A DNA stretch of 19,387 nt. It comes from Egaibacter sp046050465. Its GTDB lineage: Bacteria; Pseudomonadota; Gammaproteobacteria; Burkholderiales; Burkholderiaceae_C. Both the position numbers and the translations under genes were made by a program. This document shows positions 15,804-19,387 of the stretch, piece by piece. Position 1 is the first letter of the stretch. Every line of letters begins with the position of its first letter. Under the pieces are notes generated by a model. It saw only the letters and a list, made by a program, of their open reading frames with translations, searched no databases and was not told where the DNA came from. Location of the stretch: contig JBJOPS010000012.1 in the NCBI GenBank assembly GCA_046050465.1, forward strand, positions 1-19,387, given 5' to 3'.

Positions 15804-16303
15804 TATTCGCCCCCCGCCTCGCGCAAACCATCAACCAGTTGGTCCAGTTTGTCGTTGCTCATGAAGCTGCACATGGTGCGGTCATTCACCAGCATGACGG
15901 GTGAGTCCGCACAGGCTCCCAGACACTCACTCTGCTGAAGCGTAAACACACCGTCGGCAGTGGTCTCACCCATACCGATGCCCAGCTTGTGCTCCAGATG
16001 CTTGAGCGCCACGCCGCCATCACGCAGCTGACAAGGCAAATTCGTGCAAACATTGAGCTTGAATTTTCCAACCGGTTGCTGGTTGTACATGTTGTAGAAC
16101 GTCGTGACTTCATGCACGGCGATGGGCGCCATGCCAAGATAGTCCGCAACGACTTTCTCGCTGTCCACACTCACGTAACCCTTTTCCTGCTGGACGATGG
16201 CCAGGCATGCCATGACAGCAGACTGCTTTTGGTCCGCCGGGTATTTGGCAACTTCTTTGGCGAAGCGTGCCAATGTTGCCTGAGAGAAACATTCAGAGAT
16301 CAT
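15803..16303 (-). CDS. nuoE: NADH-quinone oxidoreductase subunit E (2Fe-2S)
   Basis: This 166-residue thioredoxin-like 2Fe-2S subunit carries cluster N1a. The four ligands are C86 and C91 (VCTNLPCQL) and C127 and C131 (ECLGACADSP). The N-terminal helical domain contains VHEVTTFYNMYNQQPVG. It overlaps nuoD by 4 nt (ATGA) and nuoF by 1 nt, which matches the tight stoichiometry of the NuoEFG module. Confidence 0.98.
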   Translation of the reverse strand: MISECFSQATLARFAKEVAKYPADQKQSAVMACLAIVQQEKGYVSVDSEKVVADYLGMAPIAVHEVTTFYNMYNQQPVGKFKLNVCTNLPCQLRDGGVALKHLEHKLGIGMGETTADGVFTLQQSECLGACADSPVMLVNDRTMCSFMSNDKLDQLVDGLREAGGE

Positions 16304-17553
16304 CGATCAATCTCTCCAAAAACAATGTCCATGGTTCCAATAATGGCAACTGCATCAGCAATCATGTGACCTTTAGCCATTTCATCCATCCCTGCCAAAT
16401 GCGCAAAGCCCGGCGCCCGGATTTTCAAACGGTACGGCTTATTGGCGCCATCACTGACGATGTAGATGCCAAACTCACCTTTGGGATGCTCCACCGCGGC
16501 ATAGGCCTCGCCTTGTGGCACATGGAAGCCTTCAGTAAATAGTTTGAAATGATGAATCAACTCTTCCATATTGGATTTCATCGATTCACGATCAGGCGCC
16601 GCAACCTTGTGGTTGTCGGTGATCACCGGGCCAGGATTGACGCGCAACCATTCCACGCACTGTTTGATGATGCGGTTGGACTGGCGCATTTCAGCAACCC
16701 GCACCAGATAACGGTCATAACAGTCGCCGGTTTTGCCAACGGGCACATCGAAGTCCATGCGGTCATACGCGTCATACGGCTGCTTCTTGCGAAGATCCCA
16801 CGCAATGCCCGAGCCGCGCAACATGGCACCGGTAAACCCGAGGTTCAGCGCACGCTCTGGCGTGACAACACCCACACCCACCGTTCGCTGCTTCCAGATA
16901 CGGTTATCCGTAAGCAGGGTTTCGTACTCATCGACCTGACCGGGGAAATGGGTACAGAAATCATCAATGAAATCCAGCAACGAACCCCGCCGGTTTTCAT
17001 TCAAGGCCGAAACGGCCCTGGCATTCCTGATCTTGTTGACCTTGTACTGCGGCATCGTGTCGGGCAGGTCACGGTAAACACCACCGGGACGGAAGTACGC
17101 CGCGTGCATGCGAGCGCCCGATACTGCCTCGTACATATCAAACAAGGCCTCCCGCTCTCGGAAGCAATAGATCAGGATGTTCATCGCACCGCAGTCAAAG
17201 CCATGCGCGCCCAGCCACATCAGGTGATTGAGCAAGCGGGTGATTTCGGCAAACATCACACGGATGTATTGCGCCCGCACCGGCACGTCAATCTGCATCA
17301 ACTTCTCGATGGCCAGACAATAGGCCTGCTCATTGGCCATCATCGACACGTAGTCGAGGCGATCCATGTAGGGCAGTGACTGGATGTACGTTTTGCTCTC
17401 AGCGAGCTTCTCCGTAGCACGGTGCAGCAACCCGATATGGGGGTCAGCCCGCTGCACCACTTCGCCATCCAGCTCCAGCACCAGACGCAACACGCCGTGT
17501 GCAGCCGGATGCTGTGGACCAAAGTTCAGGGTGTAGTTTTTGATTTCAGCCAT
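16300..17553 (-). CDS. nuoD: NADH-quinone oxidoreductase subunit D
   Basis: This 417-residue peripheral-arm subunit is related to NiFe-hydrogenase large subunits and forms the quinone-binding site with NuoB. The quinone-headgroup ligands are H19 (HPAAHG) and Y68 (PYMDRLDYVSMM); their 49-residue spacing matches the mitochondrial 49-kDa pair His59/Tyr108. The hydrogenase-type cysteines are absent, as expected. Here nuoC and nuoD are separate genes, unlike the fused nuoCD of E. coli. It starts 12 nt after nuoC. Confidence 0.98.
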   Translation of the reverse strand: MAEIKNYTLNFGPQHPAAHGVLRLVLELDGEVVQRADPHIGLLHRATEKLAESKTYIQSLPYMDRLDYVSMMANEQAYCLAIEKLMQIDVPVRAQYIRVMFAEITRLLNHLMWLGAHGFDCGAMNILIYCFREREALFDMYEAVSGARMHAAYFRPGGVYRDLPDTMPQYKVNKIRNARAVSALNENRRGSLLDFIDDFCTHFPGQVDEYETLLTDNRIWKQRTVGVGVVTPERALNLGFTGAMLRGSGIAWDLRKKQPYDAYDRMDFDVPVGKTGDCYDRYLVRVAEMRQSNRIIKQCVEWLRVNPGPVITDNHKVAAPDRESMKSNMEELIHHFKLFTEGFHVPQGEAYAAVEHPKGEFGIYIVSDGANKPYRLKIRAPGFAHLAGMDEMAKGHMIADAVAIIGTMDIVFGEIDR

Positions 17554-17565
17554 GGCACAAGCAAC

Positions 17566-18174
17566 CTAGTGCAGGCCCCCGTAGTTGTCTTCGCGAATAA
17601 TGCGCGGCGTTATTTCCCGTGGTTCGATCGAAACCGGCTGATAAATGACGCGCTTTTGCTCGGCGTCATATCGCATTTCCACGTGGCCGCTGGTAGGGAA
17701 GTCCTTGCGGAAAGGATGGCCGATAAAACCGTAATCGGTCAGGATGCGCCGCAGGTCATTGTGGCCTTCGAACACGATGCCAAACAGATCGAACGCCTCA
17801 CGCTCAAACCAGTTGGCCGAGTTCCACACCCCGGTTATGGACGCAACCACCGGCACATCGTCATCAGGGGCAAAAACCTTGAGCGTGAGCCGCTGATTCA
17901 AGCTGACCGACAACAGATGCGACACCACACAGTAGCGCGGCCCGCCATACACACCATCGCCATACTCCGAGTAATCCACTGCGCACAGGTCGATGAGTTG
18001 CTCGAACTGGCAACCCGGCGCCAGACGCAGCAGCTGCGCGACTTCAAGGTAGTCGTTTGCAGCCACCAGCACCTTGACCTCACCCAGATCAACCGACACA
18101 CGCTTGACCCTGGCACCCAAAGCCGCTTCAACAGCGCTCTTCAGTGTTTCCGGGTTAACAGCAAAAACAGTCAT
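17566..18174 (-). CDS. nuoC: NADH-quinone oxidoreductase subunit C
   Basis: This 202-residue peripheral-arm subunit is the 30-kDa homologue. The family signature is WFEREAFDLFGIVFEGH, followed by DLRRILTDYGFIGHPFRKDFP. It has no cofactors and braces NuoD and NuoB at the connecting module. The gene lies 11 nt after nuoB. An ATG at 18179, just upstream, is out of frame and stops at once, so 18174 is the start. Confidence 0.98.
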   Translation of the reverse strand: MTVFAVNPETLKSAVEAALGARVKRVSVDLGEVKVLVAANDYLEVAQLLRLAPGCQFEQLIDLCAVDYSEYGDGVYGGPRYCVVSHLLSVSLNQRLTLKVFAPDDDVPVVASITGVWNSANWFEREAFDLFGIVFEGHNDLRRILTDYGFIGHPFRKDFPTSGHVEMRYDAEQKRVIYQPVSIEPREITPRIIREDNYGGLH

Positions 18175-18185
18175 CTCATGAATCC

Positions 18186-18665
18186 TCAGGCGCGCGCAAT
18201 GGTGTTGGTGCGACGAATCTTCTGTTGCAGCTGAATAATGCCGTACAGCAATGCTTCAGCCGTTGGGGGACACCCCGGCACATACACATCAACCGGAACG
18301 ATGCGGTCGCAACCGCGCACTACGGAATAACTGTAGTGGTAGTACCCACCACCATTGGCACACGACCCCATGGACAGTACCCAGCGCGGTTCGCTCATCT
18401 GGTCATACACCTTGCGAAGGGCGGGCGCCATCTTGTTGCACAACGTGCCCGCAACGATCATCAGGTCGGATTGCCGCGGACTGGGCCGAAACAGCATGCT
18501 GAAGCGCTCCATGTCGTAGCGCGCAGCACCCGCATGCATCATCTCCACCGCGCAGCAGGCCAGACCAAAAGTCATGGGCCACAAGGATCCGGTCTTTGCC
18601 CAGTTCACCACCGAGTCATACGTGGTGGTGGCAAAACCTTCTTTGAAAACGCCTTCAATTGCCAT
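18186..18665 (-). CDS. nuoB: NADH-quinone oxidoreductase subunit B (cluster N2)
   Basis: This 159-residue subunit holds [4Fe-4S] cluster N2, the last electron donor to quinone. The ligands are the tandem C37-C38 (GLACCAVEMM), C102 (MGSCANGGG) and C132 (VPGCPPTAE). The surface loop ARYDMERFSMLFRPSPRQSD that meets quinone and membrane is present. A good AGGAG ribosome binding site lies 8 nt before the ATG, 15 nt after nuoA stops. Confidence 0.98.
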   Translation of the reverse strand: MAIEGVFKEGFATTTYDSVVNWAKTGSLWPMTFGLACCAVEMMHAGAARYDMERFSMLFRPSPRQSDLMIVAGTLCNKMAPALRKVYDQMSEPRWVLSMGSCANGGGYYHYSYSVVRGCDRIVPVDVYVPGCPPTAEALLYGIIQLQQKIRRTNTIARA

Positions 18666-18680
18666 ATGTGTGCTCCTGGA

Positions 18681-19040
18681 TCATTCCCAGTCAAGGGCGC
18701 CTTTTTTCCACTCGTAAGCGAAGCCCACGACGAGGATGCCCAGAAAAACCATGACCGCCCAGAAACCGGTGGCACCAATATCCTTCAGCGCCACCGCCCA
18801 GGGAAATAGGAACGCAATTTCCAGATCAAACAGAATGAAAAGAATGGCAACCAGGTAATAGCGCACATCAAATTTCATGCGGGCATCTTCAAATGCCTCG
18901 AAGCCGCATTCATAGGGGGAGTTTTTTGCCGCATCGGGCCGATTGGGGCCAAGGATATAGCCAAGCACCTGCGGGATCACGCCCACCGCAATGCCGACCA
19001 AGATGAACAGGAGGACGGGCAAATACTGATCGAGGTTCAT
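18681..19040 (-). CDS. nuoA: NADH-quinone oxidoreductase subunit A
   Basis: First gene of the nuo operon; a three-helix membrane subunit (119 residues with this start). Signatures: SPYECGFEAFEDARMKFDVR in the long loop, the FDLEIAFLFPWA segment with D72 and E74 in TM2, and the C-terminus EWKKGALDWE. I chose the ATG at 19040 because MNLDQYLPVLLFI is the familiar beginning. The frame is open to another ATG at 19076, adding 12 residues, which would leave only 25 nt after the tRNA. Neither has a strong ribosome binding site. The tRNA-Leu lies upstream on the same strand. Confidence 0.96.
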   Translation of the reverse strand: MNLDQYLPVLLFILVGIAVGVIPQVLGYILGPNRPDAAKNSPYECGFEAFEDARMKFDVRYYLVAILFILFDLEIAFLFPWAVALKDIGATGFWAVMVFLGILVVGFAYEWKKGALDWE

Positions 19041-19101
19041 CTTGAGATTCTGATCACCGTTTTGCTTGCCCGGCATCAGGCCTGGGCTAGCTATTTTTTT
19101 C

Positions 19102-19186
19102 TGGTGCCGTCGGCGAGACTCGAACTCGCACAGCTTTCGCCACTACCCCCTCAAGATAGCGTGTCTACCAATTTCACCACGACGGC
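19102..19186 (-). tRNA. tRNA-Leu (anticodon GAG)
   Basis: The 85-nt cloverleaf has the GCCGTCG acceptor arm pairing with CGACGGC, discriminator A and an encoded CCA. The D-arm region is GTGAAATTGGTAGACAC. The anticodon stem CTATC/GGTAG encloses loop TTGAGGG, giving anticodon GAG (reads CUC/CUU). The variable arm is long (TGGCGAAAGCTGT), as required for a class II leucine tRNA, and the T-arm is GCGAG-TTCGAGT-CTCGC. It sits between secG and nuoA on the same strand with no terminator seen on either side, so it is probably cut out of a longer transcript. Confidence 0.97.
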
Positions 19187-19292
19187 GGCTTCTTTGTGTC
19201 CAAGTTGCGTGAGGCACCTTGCGGTTATTTGCTTTCCCAACAGAGTAAGAGTTTACCCAGAATTCCCCCCGATTTCGGAAGGGAAATCCCAA

Positions 19293-19387
19293 TTACTTGG
19301 CGGGAATTTGAGCGGCGCCAGTTGCTGGCGCAGCAGGCTGGGGCGCTTCCTGCACTGGGGCGGGCGCAACAACCGCTGGACCTTCCA
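19293..19387 (-). CDS. secG: Preprotein translocase subunit SecG, C-terminal end (cut by window edge)
   Basis: The last 30 codons read EGPAVVAPAPVQEAPQPAAP then ATGAAQIPAK and stop. This Ala/Pro/Gln-rich hydrophilic tail fits the variable C-terminal extension of betaproteobacterial SecG, and secG followed by tRNA-Leu and nuoA is a familiar order in this group. The two membrane helices that would prove it are outside the window, so the call rests on tail composition and position. SecG is the accessory subunit of the SecYEG translocon. Confidence 0.75.
   Translation of the reverse strand, partial: EGPAVVAPAPVQEAPQPAAPATGAAQIPAK

Noticed and set aside
19091..19100. T-run next to the tRNA 3' end as a terminator
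   Set aside because: On the minus strand, where the tRNA and nuoA are transcribed, it is an A-run. There is no preceding stable hairpin other than the tRNA itself.
19271..19288. Perfect 6-bp inverted repeat GATTTC/GAAATC just after the secG stop
   Set aside because: No T-run follows on either strand and the stem is short and weak; not supportable as a terminator.
1..19387. Mobile elements, CRISPR arrays, defence systems or biosynthetic clusters
   Set aside because: No transposase, integrase, direct-repeat array or recognisable system gene is found; the region is housekeeping throughout.

Overview
The window is an ordinary chromosomal segment of a betaproteobacterium, most likely a Comamonadaceae-type Burkholderiales. 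The evidence is the gene order secG, tRNA-Leu, nuoA-N, DUF2818, NUDIX, DUF1178, serS, together with protein sequences that resemble that family closely (my recollection, not a search). Nearly everything lies on the minus strand, so the functional order runs from high to low coordinates. One gene, a hypothetical protein ending at 1675, is on the plus strand.

Right edge (19387 down to 19102): the 3' end of secG (Ala/Pro-rich tail), then a complete CCA-encoding tRNA-Leu(GAG). About 60 nt further on begins a complete fourteen-gene nuoABCDEFGHIJKLMN operon (19040 to 4634) encoding proton-pumping NADH:quinone oxidoreductase (complex I). All subunits look full length. NuoC and NuoD are separate, the Fe-S ligands of NuoB, E, F, G and I are present, and the key charged residues of NuoA, K, L, M and N are present. 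Several genes are translationally coupled by ATGA or TAATG overlaps.

Downstream of nuoN and closely packed with it come a three-helix DUF2818 membrane protein, a NUDIX hydrolase of the ADP-ribose pyrophosphatase type, and a DUF1178 protein. After a 212-nt gap comes serS (seryl-tRNA synthetase). No convincing terminator is visible between nuoN and the DUF1178 gene, so these may be read through from nuo. The gap before serS is the least explained part of the window. It can fold into three consecutive stem-loops on the serS-sense RNA, and it also carries a 71-codon open frame without a start codon that could be a gene remnant.

Left part: serS meets the plus-strand hypothetical gene tail to tail, with the two stop codons sharing TTAA. 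After a gene-poor stretch (751 to 1381) comes a minus-strand TlpA-like thioredoxin-fold protein and then the first 32 codons of accB (biotin carboxyl carrier protein).

I found no mobile elements, CRISPR arrays, defence-type genes or other obviously novel system. The observations offered are modest and local.
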